64,000 nt of DNA from Actinomycetota bacterium (GCA_014360645.1 JACIXD010000011.1:62001-126000); one strand, 5' to 3'. Shown: positions 49,835-58,716, counted from the stretch's first letter. The notes: generated by a model not told the origin, from the letters alone. Numbers and translations: made by a program.

Positions 49835-50344
49835 GTGGGTGTTGATTTCAACCCGACACAGTCGGCGATCAGGAGACACGGCATGGGCAGGAGCAACCTC
49901 ATCCCCGTCCTGCACGAGATCCAGAAGAAGTACCGCTACCTGCTGGAGGACGCTCTCCGCAGCGTGGCCGAGATCATGGACATCCCCCTCGTGGACGTTT
50001 ACGGCGTAGCGACTTATTACACCTCTTTCTCACTCGAGCCCAAGGGCAAGCATCTGGTCACCATGTGCATGGGGACCGCGTGCCACGTGAGAAGGTCCGG
50101 CAGCGTATTGGAGGAGGCCAAACGTTTCCTGGGCATAGAGCCGGGGGAGACCACCGAGGACATGCTCTTCACCCTGGAGACGGTGAACTGCCTCGGGGCT
50201 TGCGCCCTGGGACCCGTCGTGGTCGTCGACGGCAAGTATCACGGCCAGGTCACGCCGGCCAGAGTCAAGGAGCTCCTGCAGAAGGTGGCCGACGCGGAAA
50301 GGGTCCCCGAGTATGCCGAAGATAGAGCCGCCGCGATCCCTTGA
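49835..50344 (+). CDS. nuoE: NuoE-like 2Fe-2S subunit of NADH dehydrogenase/hydrogenase
   Basis: A 169-aa thioredoxin-fold 2Fe-2S subunit. GTG 49835 is eight bases after GGGAG. LIPVLHEIQKKYRYL opens the helical part. The cluster cysteines are in CMGTACHVRRSGSVLEE and VNCLGACALGP. Members partner NuoF in complex I or electron-bifurcating hydrogenases and formate dehydrogenases. The following gene overlaps by 32 bp and is a NuoF N-terminal domain, so it is probably part of a cytoplasmic NADH/ferredoxin module whose rest is missing here. Confidence 0.9.
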   Translation: MGVDFNPTQSAIRRHGMGRSNLIPVLHEIQKKYRYLLEDALRSVAEIMDIPLVDVYGVATYYTSFSLEPKGKHLVTMCMGTACHVRRSGSVLEEAKRFLGIEPGETTEDMLFTLETVNCLGACALGPVVVVDGKYHGQVTPARVKELLQKVADAERVPEYAEDRAAAIP

Positions 50345-50705
50345 GCGCTACCGCAAGGCCATAGAATCGGAGAGAAAGAGATACGCCGCCACCGTTTCCG
50401 TGTGCGGCGGTACCGGATGCCACGCGCATGAATGCGCGGCGGTCTACGACGCCTTCGAGCGCGAGATAGCCGCCAGGGGGCTGGCCGAGAGCATCGAGCT
50501 CAAGAAGACCGGGCGTCACGGATTCTGCGAGATGGGCCCCTTGGTGGTCGTCTGGCCCCAGGACATCTTCTACCGACAGGTGAAGCCGGAGGACGTCCCG
50601 GCGATCATGGAGAAGAGCGTCCTGGGCGCGGAATTGGTCGAGGACCTCCTCTACCACCTTCCCGGAAACGGTCGGCATGAGCCCTTGGAGGATATTCGGG
50701 GGTGA
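50313..50705 (+). pseudogene. NuoF/HydB N-terminal 2Fe-2S domain, truncated
   Basis: A 130-aa frame starting inside nuoE. VSVCGGTGCHAHECAAVYDAF and TGRHGFCEMGPLVVVWPQDI carry the thioredoxin-like 2Fe-2S domain of NuoF-type proteins. FYRQVKPEDVPAIMEKSVLG then LVEDLLYHLPGNGRHEPLED is the usual linker into the NuoF core. The frame stops right after that point, where NuoF normally continues for 400 more residues with FMN- and NADH-binding loops. It may be a broken NuoF or, less likely, a free-standing HndB-like ferredoxin. Confidence 0.72.
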
Positions 50706-50992
50706 GCCTGCGGGAAAAGTACGGACGCGAGTTCGAGCGGCTGCACCCCGGGGCGATAGGCGTTTACAGCTATTTCCAGAGACTGGCGCAGGGCCCGTCG
50801 CAGCTGATGTGCGGCGCCAGGAAGTTCGCCCTCGAGTACATCGACCGCGGCGACCTCGCCTCGTTCACCGCCTGCGTCGCCTTGGTCCCCAGCATCCCCG
50901 TCGCCTCGTTCAACAGCATGATGGAGACGATGTTCGAGTTCAAGACCTCCGCGGCGACCATGACCATGAGCTTGAGGATGTCCTCGAGGTAG
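50702..50992 (+). CDS. unrecognised frame crossing a rearrangement junction
   Basis: GTG 50702 overlaps the previous stop as GTGA. The first 52 or so residues, from MSLREKYGREFERLHPGAIG to about 50860, look protein-like, but I cannot place them. The remainder is antisense to a GAF domain on the other strand and is probably not coding. This suggests a 5' gene fragment cut at about 50860-50870. Confidence 0.3.
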   Translation: MSLREKYGREFERLHPGAIGVYSYFQRLAQGPSQLMCGARKFALEYIDRGDLASFTACVALVPSIPVASFNSMMETMFEFKTSAATMTMSLRMSSR

Positions 50993-51066
50993 AGGTCGGA
51001 CACGATGGCCCGGCTCACCTCGGCGAGCGCCTCCATCCTTCTCCTGTATTCGTTGTCCCTGAGCAA
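50770..51066 (-). pseudogene. GAF-domain protein, 3'-truncated
   Basis: The frame starts at TTG 51066 behind GGGAGG. Residues 1-70 are a clear GAF N-terminus: NEYRRRMEALAEVSRAIVSD, LYLEDILKLMVMVAAEVLNS and IVSIMLLNEATGML. After AVNEA the sequence loses GAF character (RSPRSMYSRANF onwards) and stops at 98 aa. The complete domain should be about 150 residues, often followed by a kinase. It is 55 bp downstream of the pyruvate-binding gene and likely belonged to the same operon. Confidence 0.65.
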
Positions 51067-51121
51067 TCGACCCTCCCGATCACGGGGTGCAGCAGGATAA
51101 GCGCGCTCCCCTCGCCCCTTC

Positions 51122-52899
51122 CTATTCCAGGAAGCAAACCGCCTTCTGCGTCCTTGGATCCGCCACTATCTGCGCGTGCATGCCATCCGTGGCCTGGGGC
51201 ACGTCTATGAGGTGGACGATGTCCCTGAAACGCTCCGCCCCCGGCAGGATATCCGTCAGGGCGTTCGGCGCCTCGTCGAAGAAGGATTGGTTGAACTCCG
51301 CTTCCGGGCTGTCCGGGTATACGGGCAGATAGATGGTCTGGTCCTCCACCAGAGCACCCTGGCCTCAGACTTGATCTCCGGCACGAACACCGGCCCCGCC
51401 GAACCGGGCAGGAAGAGGGGCCGGCACTGCAGCAGGTTGACCTTCACGCTCTCGTCCTGCCTGATGGCCGCGGTGAACTCTATGTCCACGGGATGGCCGT
51501 AGGCCGCCTCCAACCGCGAGAGCATGGTTCCCATGATGCGGCAGAACTCCGTCCGCCTGATCAGGTTATTGAAGGTCAACAGGAAATCACGCGGCGAACC
51601 GTCCACCATGCCGCCCACGGGGTCAACGGGATAGCCGTCGGAAAGCACCGAGACCAGCAGGTAGAGGCCAGGGTAATCCCTCGCCGAGAGCAGCTCCGGT
51701 AGGGGGATGCTCGTGAACTCGTTGGCCTCCAGGTCGAGCAGGTCCACCTGGCGCTGGGAATAGCGGGCGACCTCCGACGCGGACTCTGGCCTCAACTCGG
51801 GGTTGCTCACCGGGATCATGCGCGGGTAATCCTTGCCCACCCGCTCTACCGCGCGGGTCCCCAGGCCGAAGACCAGCCTGATGATCCCCTGCTCGGGATC
51901 GATGCGGCCGCTCCAGGCATAGAGGTTTCTGGAGAACGCCACCCCCGCAAGGCAGGGGAAGAAGAACCTCTTGTAGGGCATGCCCGAGACGCGCTGCACC
52001 AGGATGGCCATCTGCTCGTCGCTCTCTCCCAGGCCGCGCTTGCGGCGGTAGGAAAGGGCATCGGGGTTGATGGCGCTGGCGTAGACCAGCTTCACCGCGC
52101 GCAGAAAGGACTCCATGCGCTCCTCGGGGCTTCCCTGGTTGGCGCAGAACTCGCTGCGGTACTTGCCGGCGAAGGCGTTGCCGAAGCTGTCCTCCAGCAG
52201 GCTGCTCGAGCGCACGATGATCGGTGCCTGCCCGAAGTAGTCGAGCATGTTGCGGAACTGCTCCATGATGGCCGGCGGGAACCTGCCGGAGAGGAAACGC
52301 TGTTCCACCTCCGCGAACTCATCGTAGCTCAAATGGGAATTGCTGGTAAGCTTCAAGCGCAGGCGGAAGAGGTCGTTGTCCACCAGGAAGGTGAAGAACA
52401 CGTCCGATCCTATATCGATGGGGACCTGCGTGGTGTCCCTTATCCTGGCGACGGCGCTGTTCGAGTGCTTGCCCCGCGTGAGGGCGAAGTAGGCGATGGT
52501 GTCCAACTCCAGGAGGTAGGGGCAGGTGACCTGGAAGAAGTTTGCCAGCAGTTCGTCCGTGGCCCACTCCACGACAAGGGATGAGATGTTGTCGAAGACG
52601 TAGAAGACCCCTCTGCCCCTTTCCTCTATGGCCTTATGCACCTCGCGGCTGAAGTAGTCGAAGCCCTGCCCCGGGTCTATCTCGACAACCTCGAGGCCCT
52701 GCCTGTGCTCGAGGACGGGGGGATGGGGCGCGAACCTGATGTACACGCACCTGCGGCCGTCCCTGAGCGCCTTCGCGATGAAGGGCTCGGCGAAAAAGAC
52801 GTAGTCTGGCAGATACTCGACCTGCCAGACCACGTTGTCTCCCAGCCTCAGGCCCTGGATGGCCTCGTCGAGGCCCTTGATGCCGCTCTCTACAAACAT
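51122..52899 (-). CDS. PEP/pyruvate-binding (PPDK-N-like) protein with RecA-like N-domain, frameshifted near the 3' end
   Basis: The main frame runs 52899-51256. The N-terminal 180 residues resemble a degenerate KaiC/RecA-like domain (GIKGLDEAIQGLRLGDNVVW). A PPDK N-terminal domain follows, with PIIVRSSSLLEDSFGNAFAG and VNLLQCRPL at its end. After PEIKSEARVL the frame changes, while the next frame continues plausibly as VEDQTIYLPVYPDSPEAEFN down to 51122. One base appears missing near 51350-51356. No phosphohistidine domain is attached. It may be a regulator or kinase; it starts 16 bp after gdhA. Confidence 0.72.
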
Positions 52900-52915
52900 A
52901 TACCTGCCGGATCTC

Positions 52916-54163
52916 TCAGATCCAGCCCCTCGCCCGCATCGCCTCCACCACGCGCTTCACGGCGATGACGTAGGCTGCCTGGCGCATGTTGATATTGTAC
53001 TCTCTGGAGGTCTCGTAGACGGCGTGGTAAGCGGCGGTCATCTTCTGGTCCAGCTTCTCGTAGACCTCGTCCGCGGTCCAGTAGTACATGTAGAAGTTCT
53101 GCACCATCTCGAAGTAGGAGACGGTGACCCCTCCCGCGTTGCAGAGGAAGTCGGGAAGGACGTGCACCCCTTTGGCGTGCAGGATATCGTCCGCCTCCGG
53201 GGTGGTGGGGCCGTTGGCCAGCTCGGCCACGATCTTGGCCTTGATGCGCGGCGCGTTCTCCGCCGTGATCACGTTTTCCAGGGCGCTGGGACAGAGGATG
53301 TCCACGTCCATCTCCAGCAGGTCCTCGTTGGTGATGCACTCGGTATTGGGAAACTCCAGCACCGAGGTGGTCTCGGCCTTGTGCTCGCATACGGCGTCGG
53401 GGTCGAGCCCGTCCATGCAGCATATGGCGCCCTTGCTGTCACTGACCGCCACCACGTTGCACCCCAGCTGGTTTTTGAGCAGGGTGGCGATATAGTAGCC
53501 GGCGTTGCCGTATCCCTGCACCGCTACCGTGGCCTTGCCCAGGTCCAGGCCCTGCGTCTTGGCCGCTTCGCGGATGCAGTAGAGCGCGCCGCGGGCGGTG
53601 GCATCCCCGCGCCCGGCCGATCCGCCCAGGTTGAGCGGCTTGCCGGTGATCACTCCGAACTGGTTCTTGCCGCAGATCTTGGAATACTCGTCCATCATCC
53701 ACGCCATGATCTGGGGGTTGGTGTAGACGTCCGGCGCGGGCACGTCCATGTCCGGCCCTATATATCTCCAGATAGCGTCCACATAGGCGCGGCTCAAGCG
53801 CTCCAGCTCCCCGGGGGACATCTCCTTGGGGTTGCAGACGATCCCGCCCTTGCCGCCGCCGAGGGGGACATCCACCAGGGCGCATTTCCAGGTCATCCAG
53901 GCGGCGAGGGCCCGCACGGTGTCGATGGTCTCGTCGGGGTGGAACCTGATCCCTCCCTTTGTCGGTCCGCGGGCATCGTTGTACTGCACGCGAAAACCCT
54001 TGAAGGTGCGGATGCTGCCGTCATCCATGCGTACCGGCAGGGAGACGTGTATCTCGCGTTTAGGCTCCCTCAAGGCCGCGAGCACGTCCGGCTCGAGCTT
54101 GAGGATCTCGCCACAGGCATCCAGCTGCCTCTGAGCCATCTCAAAGGGGTTGATTTCCGACAT
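52916..54163 (-). CDS. gdhA: glutamate dehydrogenase
   Basis: A 415-aa Glu/Leu/Phe/Val dehydrogenase. TKGGIRFHPDETIDTVRALA, the catalytic Lys in KCALVDVPLGGGKGGIVCNP, DVPAPDVYTNPQIMAWMMDE and the NAD loop VQGYGNAGYYIATLL are all visible, with NAGGVTVSYFEMVQNF near the C-terminus. Length and motifs match hexameric GDH (GDH-1/2 type) of thermophiles. It links ammonia, glutamate and 2-oxoglutarate. The pyruvate-binding gene follows by 16 bp. Confidence 0.94.
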   Translation of the reverse strand: MSEINPFEMAQRQLDACGEILKLEPDVLAALREPKREIHVSLPVRMDDGSIRTFKGFRVQYNDARGPTKGGIRFHPDETIDTVRALAAWMTWKCALVDVPLGGGKGGIVCNPKEMSPGELERLSRAYVDAIWRYIGPDMDVPAPDVYTNPQIMAWMMDEYSKICGKNQFGVITGKPLNLGGSAGRGDATARGALYCIREAAKTQGLDLGKATVAVQGYGNAGYYIATLLKNQLGCNVVAVSDSKGAICCMDGLDPDAVCEHKAETTSVLEFPNTECITNEDLLEMDVDILCPSALENVITAENAPRIKAKIVAELANGPTTPEADDILHAKGVHVLPDFLCNAGGVTVSYFEMVQNFYMYYWTADEVYEKLDQKMTAAYHAVYETSREYNINMRQAAYVIAVKRVVEAMRARGWI

Positions 54164-54486
54164 CCTCTCTCCTTTCTGTCCTGCTTTCCGCTACGCTGTT
54201 GCGCGGTGCTCCCCAAATATCGTTACTGTTCAAAGTGGGGTTGTCGGCCGGTAAACCAGAGCGCTACCGGCATGAAAACCCTCCTTGAGAGATCGATAGA
54301 TATATTATCTTATCCTCAAGGAAAGGGAAGCGCCAACGGTTTCCCTGCTACCGGATTCCATCAAATGAGGATGCCTTGCTTTATCAATGCCGGATAACGG
54401 ACGCCCGGTCCTTTCTGCTCTTAATGCAGGTTGAAAGCCCATCCTCATCGGAAGAAACGTAGCATGCTCCCGCAGGACGCTTGCTC
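54164..54486. other. intergenic gap upstream of gdhA with an inverted repeat
   Basis: TCCTTGAG (54282-54289) pairs with CTCAAGGA (54315-54322). The loop is AT-rich, with AGATATATTATC, and lies about 120-160 bases before gdhA on its strand, so it may contain its promoter or operator. No gene is visible. Confidence 0.4.
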
Positions 54487-55032
54487 TCAGTCCTCGTCCA
54501 CGTCCGCGATGAACTCCCTGATCTCGGCGGTGAAATCGGACCAGTTAATGAGTAGGTCCACTGCGATCCACCCCAGGAACACCCATCCCCACAGGGGGTA
54601 GTGCACGAAGGAGAGGATGATGGGCACCGCGGCTATGGGCGCCGCCACCGCCATCATCACCGATTTCTTCGTCCAGATGAGGCCGGTGACCGCCGCGTAG
54701 GCGCCGTAAAAGAGGAAGGGGCGCAGGGGCAGGTATCCGGCGGCTATGAAATACAGCATCCCGGAGTAGATGAGGATGAGGTCGGTGGCGAAATCGAGGT
54801 CTCCTATCCAGGTCCTCCTTCCTGTGCGGTCTAGGCGCGCCATCTTGCCGTCCAGTACGTCGGTGGTCCAGCCGATGAGGGTGAGCGCCACCACCAGGGG
54901 AAGGAGAGAGGGCTCGGCGAAAAAGGCGCACATCACGATGAGCAGCCCCACGAAGAACCTTATCCCGGTGAGGATGTCCGCGACGAGCTTGCCGTTCTCG
55001 ACCGCCCAGCCTCTGATGCCGTAACCCTTCAT
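54487..55032 (-). CDS. CDP-alcohol phosphatidyltransferase family protein
   Basis: A 181-aa membrane enzyme. Hydrophobic segments occur throughout, such as FFVGLLIVMCAFFAEPSLLP and LVVALTLIGWTTDV. The metal-binding motif is DGKMARLDRTGRRTWIGDLDFATD, the CDP-OH pattern D-G-x2-A-R-x8-G-x3-D-x3-D. Such enzymes make phosphatidylglycerol-, inositol- or serine-type phospholipids from CDP-diacylglycerol. Since ino1 is present, phosphatidylinositol-phosphate synthesis is one possibility but is not shown. It is divergent from the ferredoxin-like gene. Confidence 0.82.
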   Translation of the reverse strand: MKGYGIRGWAVENGKLVADILTGIRFFVGLLIVMCAFFAEPSLLPLVVALTLIGWTTDVLDGKMARLDRTGRRTWIGDLDFATDLILIYSGMLYFIAAGYLPLRPFLFYGAYAAVTGLIWTKKSVMMAVAAPIAAVPIILSFVHYPLWGWVFLGWIAVDLLINWSDFTAEIREFIADVDED

Positions 55033-55171
55033 AGATGATATTCTATCCCAACCCTGTCCGGGACGGGAAGGGAAGCCCTCCGCCGGTTATTACGCATTCT
55101 GGCTCGCGACCCTCTTTGAGGTTAGAATCAAGATCGTCCGAGCGCGGATGGGCCGAAAAGAGGGGGCTGAG

Positions 55172-55999
55172 ATGAGGAAGAACCTGATCAAGAGGGACTG
55201 GCGGACCATGCTCTGGGCCATCTCCGTCTGGCAGCCGGTCACCGACCTGTGGGCCAAGACCACCGCCTGGCCGGTGGTGGGCAAGCTCCTCGGATGGATC
55301 GTCAACCGGGAGCACTACGACGTCACCTTCATCCCCATCAACCGGGAGCTTGAGGCGGAGGGTTCGGCGGTGGTCCCCAGGCAGGTGGTGGAGGAGATGA
55401 TCCGCCGTTCCTGCCACCGCGTCATCATACCCCTGTGCATGTGCCGGGTGGGATGTCGCTGCGAGCGTTTCCCCATGGAGATCGGGTGCATCTTCATGGG
55501 CGAGGGCGCGAGGCAGATCGACCCCAGCATCGGGAAGGCGGTCTCCGTGGAGGAGGCCCTGGAGCATATGGAACGAGCCATCGCCGCCGGGCTCGTCCCC
55601 CAGATCGGGCGCGTCGATCCCGATCCCTTCATGCTGGGGGTGAGGAAGAAGGACTGGGGCCGCTTCCTCACCCTCTGCTTCTGCTGCACCTGCTGCTGTA
55701 TCGCCATGCGCAACCAGCTCTCCTGGGACCCGGACGTGCGCAGCCGCATGCACCGCCTGGAGGGGCTGAGCATCGAGGTCTCGGGGGAATGCGACGGCTG
55801 CGGCAAATGCGCGTTGCAGTGCTTCTCGCGGGCCATGGTGGTCGAGGGCGAGCGCGCCCGCGTCACCGACGACTGCAAGGGCTGCGGCCTGTGCGTGGAA
55901 GCCTGCCCTCGCCGGGCCATCTCCATCAAGGTGGTCGACGGCGACCGCATGCTGGCCGAGGCCTTCCGGCGCATAGAGAGTTATGCCGACGTAACCTGA
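55172..55999 (+). CDS. 4Fe-4S binding protein with extra N-terminal cysteine region
   Basis: A 275-aa protein starting at ATG 55172. The C-terminus is a two-cluster ferredoxin: CDGCGKCALQCFSRAM and CKGCGLCVEACPRRAI (about 210-265). The first 190 residues hold further cysteines in CMCRVGCRCERFPMEIGCIF and LCFCCTCCCIAMRN, unusual dense clusters. There is no signal peptide. It probably transfers electrons; the N-terminal part is of unknown function. Confidence 0.78.
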   Translation: MRKNLIKRDWRTMLWAISVWQPVTDLWAKTTAWPVVGKLLGWIVNREHYDVTFIPINRELEAEGSAVVPRQVVEEMIRRSCHRVIIPLCMCRVGCRCERFPMEIGCIFMGEGARQIDPSIGKAVSVEEALEHMERAIAAGLVPQIGRVDPDPFMLGVRKKDWGRFLTLCFCCTCCCIAMRNQLSWDPDVRSRMHRLEGLSIEVSGECDGCGKCALQCFSRAMVVEGERARVTDDCKGCGLCVEACPRRAISIKVVDGDRMLAEAFRRIESYADVT

Positions 56000-56076
56000 C
56001 GGGTTTGCGGGCCGCAGCGCAGGGGCAAGATAATATTCTTTACGATCGGTCCGTTAGTTCAGGAAGGGATGGCGCC

Positions 56077-56097
56077 GGCACAACATGAGGTTGTGCC
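56077..56097. terminator. 8-bp perfect hairpin after the ferredoxin-like gene
   Basis: GGCACAAC (56077-56084), loop ATGAG, GTTGTGCC (56090-56097). No T-tract follows. It sits between convergent genes. Confidence 0.5.
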
Positions 56098-56193
56098 ATG
56101 GACGCAAAACACCTACATTTGGCGTGTTCCAGAGCAGATGTCATAATCGTTTACCTTTTTATGGAAGAGTTGCGCGAAGCGCTAAACGGCCGG

Positions 56194-56628
56194 TCACACC
56201 CGGGCGAGGTCGGGCGGCAGCGTTATCCTCCTGGTCTCCAGGCCTATGCCCCGTTTGACCAGTGACTCCTCGCGAGCCTGCCTCTCCTTGCGCGCGAGCA
56301 CCGCCCTGGCGCAGATGGTGATGGGCGTCTCGCTCCTGCTGCTGAAGGTCAACATGTCCTCCCATCCCTCCGCGTCGGCGCCCATCTGGACGTAGACTTC
56401 CTCCAGGACTGCCGCCAGGCCGGGGATGAGGGGACGGAACTTCTCCTCGAAATACGCCCGCTGCCTCTCGTCCATCAGGCATAGCGGCGTATCCAGGAAA
56501 ACCATCACCGAGGCGGGGATGGTCTGCCCCCTTTCCCGAAGCTTCGAGGCCAGCTTGCGGGTGAAGAAACTCGTCCTGGCCTCATTCTGCGTCGCGCTCG
56601 CGTGCTTTTCGCTGCCTGTCGTCTGCAA
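56194..56628 (-). CDS. 144-aa hypothetical protein
   Basis: A 144-aa protein starting MQTTGSEKHASATQNEARTS. The central part contains KLRERGQTIPASVMVFLDTP and ALLEEV-like helical segments, followed by TFSSRSETPITICARAVLAR. No membrane span, metal motif or known catalytic pattern is visible. It is mostly alpha-helical and charged. I do not recognise a family. It is convergent with the ferredoxin-like gene, with the 56077 hairpin between them. Confidence 0.55.
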   Translation of the reverse strand: MQTTGSEKHASATQNEARTSFFTRKLASKLRERGQTIPASVMVFLDTPLCLMDERQRAYFEEKFRPLIPGLAAVLEEVYVQMGADAEGWEDMLTFSSRSETPITICARAVLARKERQAREESLVKRGIGLETRRITLPPDLARV

Positions 56629-56843
56629 TTCGCCCTCCTGTCCCGTCCGTGGCCAACAGGCCTGTGGTCTTCAAGCTATACATCGGAAGGATACATACAT
56701 ATCTTGACACGATGTCTATATGATGGACGTCGGGTTTCCGTGCATCTCCGGGCGCATCGCCTGGTTTCGCCCCGGGAGGTCATCGCGCGCCGGCACGGGA
56801 ATCGGCCGTAAACCGCCGCCGCCGTCCTGTCGATGAAGATTCC

Positions 56844-57230
56844 ATGGAAGGATACTTGTCCACGTTCATCTCCGGGATATGCGCCCTGCTCTTCATGGGG
56901 CTGGGGCTGCCCCTGGCCAACCGCAGAGTGCCCCCCAACCGCTGGTACGGCTACCGCGTCTCCCGTTACCAGTACGAAGACGAGGAGATATGGTACGTCA
57001 TCAACGCCAGGGGCGGAACGCACACCGTCCTGGCCGGCGTGTTCTCCGCCGTTTTCTGCGGCTTCACGCTCCTCTTCCGCGGCCGGTCTCGCGCCCAGTC
57101 AGCGCTGATGGCCGCCTACGCCATCTTCATCCTGGGATGGGCGGCCTACGAGATCTCGTGGTCCGTGCGGGAGGCCCGCCGTATGGCCCGGGAGAGAGGC
57201 CTGCTGGGCAAGGGCGGCAGCGGGAGCTGA
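56844..57230 (+). CDS. SdpI-family small membrane protein
   Basis: A 128-aa protein with three hydrophobic segments (about 5-24, 60-78 and 86-106). PNRWYGYRVSRYQYEDEEIW and YVINARGG between spans 1 and 2 match the conserved loop of SdpI/YhfL-type membrane proteins. In Bacillus, SdpI gives immunity to a toxin, but many homologues have unknown roles. ATG 56844 is the first start giving a complete N-terminal span. It is convergent with the GH114-like gene. Confidence 0.72.
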   Translation: MEGYLSTFISGICALLFMGLGLPLANRRVPPNRWYGYRVSRYQYEDEEIWYVINARGGTHTVLAGVFSAVFCGFTLLFRGRSRAQSALMAAYAIFILGWAAYEISWSVREARRMARERGLLGKGGSGS

Positions 57231-57254
57231 GGGGCCAGCGCCTACCTTCGCGGC

Positions 57255-57344
57255 CACTTCCCCGCGCGCGAGGCGGAGAAGGCCGACCGGGAGGCTTTCT
57301 GACCATCCTTCACCACTTTCCCCAGCGCGAGGCGGGGAAGGCCG
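57255..57344. repeat. two 31-bp palindromic repeats 59 bp apart
   Basis: The copies at 57255-57285 and 57314-57344 share CACTT, GCGCGAGGCGG and GAAGGCCG, differing at about four positions. Each can fold through TTCCCC and GGGGAA-type arms. They fill the gap between two convergent genes. The 59-bp step resembles the CRISPR-like blocks at 34466, 42856 and 49549, but this pair could also act as bidirectional terminators. Confidence 0.65.
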
Positions 57345-57356
57345 CTCGCGCGAAGG

Positions 57357-58469
57357 TCAGGGCGGCGGAGTTTCGGTGAGCCTGGACAGAGGCCGGCGGG
57401 TACAATAAGGGACGAAGCCCCTTTGCTGCGAAAGGGCATAGGCCCTTTCCGCTTGCACCGCCGCGTACTCGCAATCGAAGACCGCCAGTCCCTTGCCCTG
57501 GTAAGTGCCCAGGAGTTCGAGATAGTACGCGGTCAACTCTGGATCCTGGGGGACGTCCGCTCCACCGGTGTCATCCCAGTCGTCAAAGGAGGTGCCATCG
57601 TACCAGATCGCCTCCTTGGCTATGGCATCGATATAAGCGATGGTCTCCGGCCTCTCCCGGACCAGGGCGGCGGCGTTCTGCTGCACCACGATGAAGTCGG
57701 GATCGGCTCTTCGCCCGTAATCCCTTATCTCCCCGATGAGCTCCGCCATCTCCTCCGCCGGGTCGACTCCTTGCCGCTCCGCTGCCTCCGCGACGTCGGG
57801 ATCCTCGTAACCCTCCACCCAGTCGAGGTAGACCCCGTCGAAGCCGTGCCCCATCACCTCGCCCAGGGCGCTGCGGTAGTCCCGGTCAGGGTGGGAGCCG
57901 GTGCCCTCTCCGTAGATGACGATGTCCTTCCATGCGGAATCCCAGTAGGCCACTGGATAGTCGCCCTCCCAGCCGTCCGGGTCGGGGGCGACGATGAAGC
58001 CGGGCCAGTCGTCCGGGAAAGGCTCCCCCGCCCGCCACTCCCTCGACCAGGTCCAGTACCAGCGCCAGTCCTCCGCCTCCCCGATGTTCAGGTAGGCGAG
58101 GACGAGCTTGCGGTGGATCCCGTCGCCCGCGGGCGATCTTTTCAGCCTCTCCACCATCCCCGCCGTATCGAAATCCCTGTCGTCGCCCGACCAGTCGGTG
58201 CAGGTGGGCTCGAGCACCAGCATGTCGTAGCGCGATTCCTCCAGCGCTCTTACCGCTCCCGGCTCGCTCAAGCCAGAAAGCTGGTATGCCCAGGTCTCGA
58301 CCTCGCCGATGGGCAGGGGCTGCATACCGTCTTCATCCCGCGCCTCCGGCCTGCTCCCCCGTGCCTTCGACCCGTCCTCGCCGTTTCCACAACCGCTTGT
58401 CCCGCAGGCCACCGCCAATAAGACCAGGATAAGGACAAGGACTATCTGATGCTTCCCTCGAACCCTCAT
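57357..58469 (-). CDS. GH114-like lipoprotein (endo-alpha-1,4-polygalactosaminidase family)
   Basis: A 370-aa exported lipoprotein. Residues 1-22 are a lipoprotein signal with lipobox LAVAC (QIVLVLILVLLAVACG). A TIM-barrel domain follows: WAYQLSGL, YDMLVLEPT, LVLAYLNIGEAEDWRWYW, GFDGVYLDWVEGYED and FIVVQQNAAAL. This matches the GH114/TM1410 family, which cleaves polygalactosamine-type exopolysaccharides. VYLDWVEGYED supplies acidic residues typical of the active site. It would act on the outer face of the membrane. Confidence 0.86.
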   Translation of the reverse strand: MRVRGKHQIVLVLILVLLAVACGTSGCGNGEDGSKARGSRPEARDEDGMQPLPIGEVETWAYQLSGLSEPGAVRALEESRYDMLVLEPTCTDWSGDDRDFDTAGMVERLKRSPAGDGIHRKLVLAYLNIGEAEDWRWYWTWSREWRAGEPFPDDWPGFIVAPDPDGWEGDYPVAYWDSAWKDIVIYGEGTGSHPDRDYRSALGEVMGHGFDGVYLDWVEGYEDPDVAEAAERQGVDPAEEMAELIGEIRDYGRRADPDFIVVQQNAAALVRERPETIAYIDAIAKEAIWYDGTSFDDWDDTGGADVPQDPELTAYYLELLGTYQGKGLAVFDCEYAAVQAERAYALSQQRGFVPYCTRRPLSRLTETPPP

Positions 58470-58541
58470 GGACCGCTCTCCCCAACCGCAAACATCTTGT
58501 CTACCAAACTCTCATTATCCCACGCACATGCGTTCCGTATC

Positions 58542-58570
58542 TTGTACCTGGCGGCGTGGTATCATATAAT
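58542..58570 (+). promoter_or_regulatory. promoter of tRNA-Asn
   Basis: TTGTAC (58542-58547) and TATAAT (58565-58570) are exactly 17 bp apart, about 62 bases before the tRNA 5' end. Confidence 0.75.
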
Positions 58571-58632
58571 CTGAAATCGCGCGTGAGCGTCGTTAATAAA
58601 GCAGCAGGTAATAATGTCTGTGAGGAGTCCGT

Positions 58633-58708
58633 TCCCCGGTAGCTCAACCGGTAGAGCGGGTGGCTGTTAACCACTAGGTTGGGGGTTCGAGTCCCTCCCG
58701 GGGAGCCA
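58633..58708 (+). tRNA. tRNA-Asn (anticodon GTT)
   Basis: A complete 76-nt cloverleaf: acceptor TCCCCGG with CCGGGGA, D-stem GCTC/GAGC, anticodon stem GGTGG/CCACT with loop CTGTTAA (anticodon GTT), T-arm GGGGG TTCGAGT CCCTC, discriminator G and an encoded CCA (58706-58708). One G-U pair in the anticodon stem. Confidence 0.96.
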
Positions 58709-58716
58709 AAGTTGAC

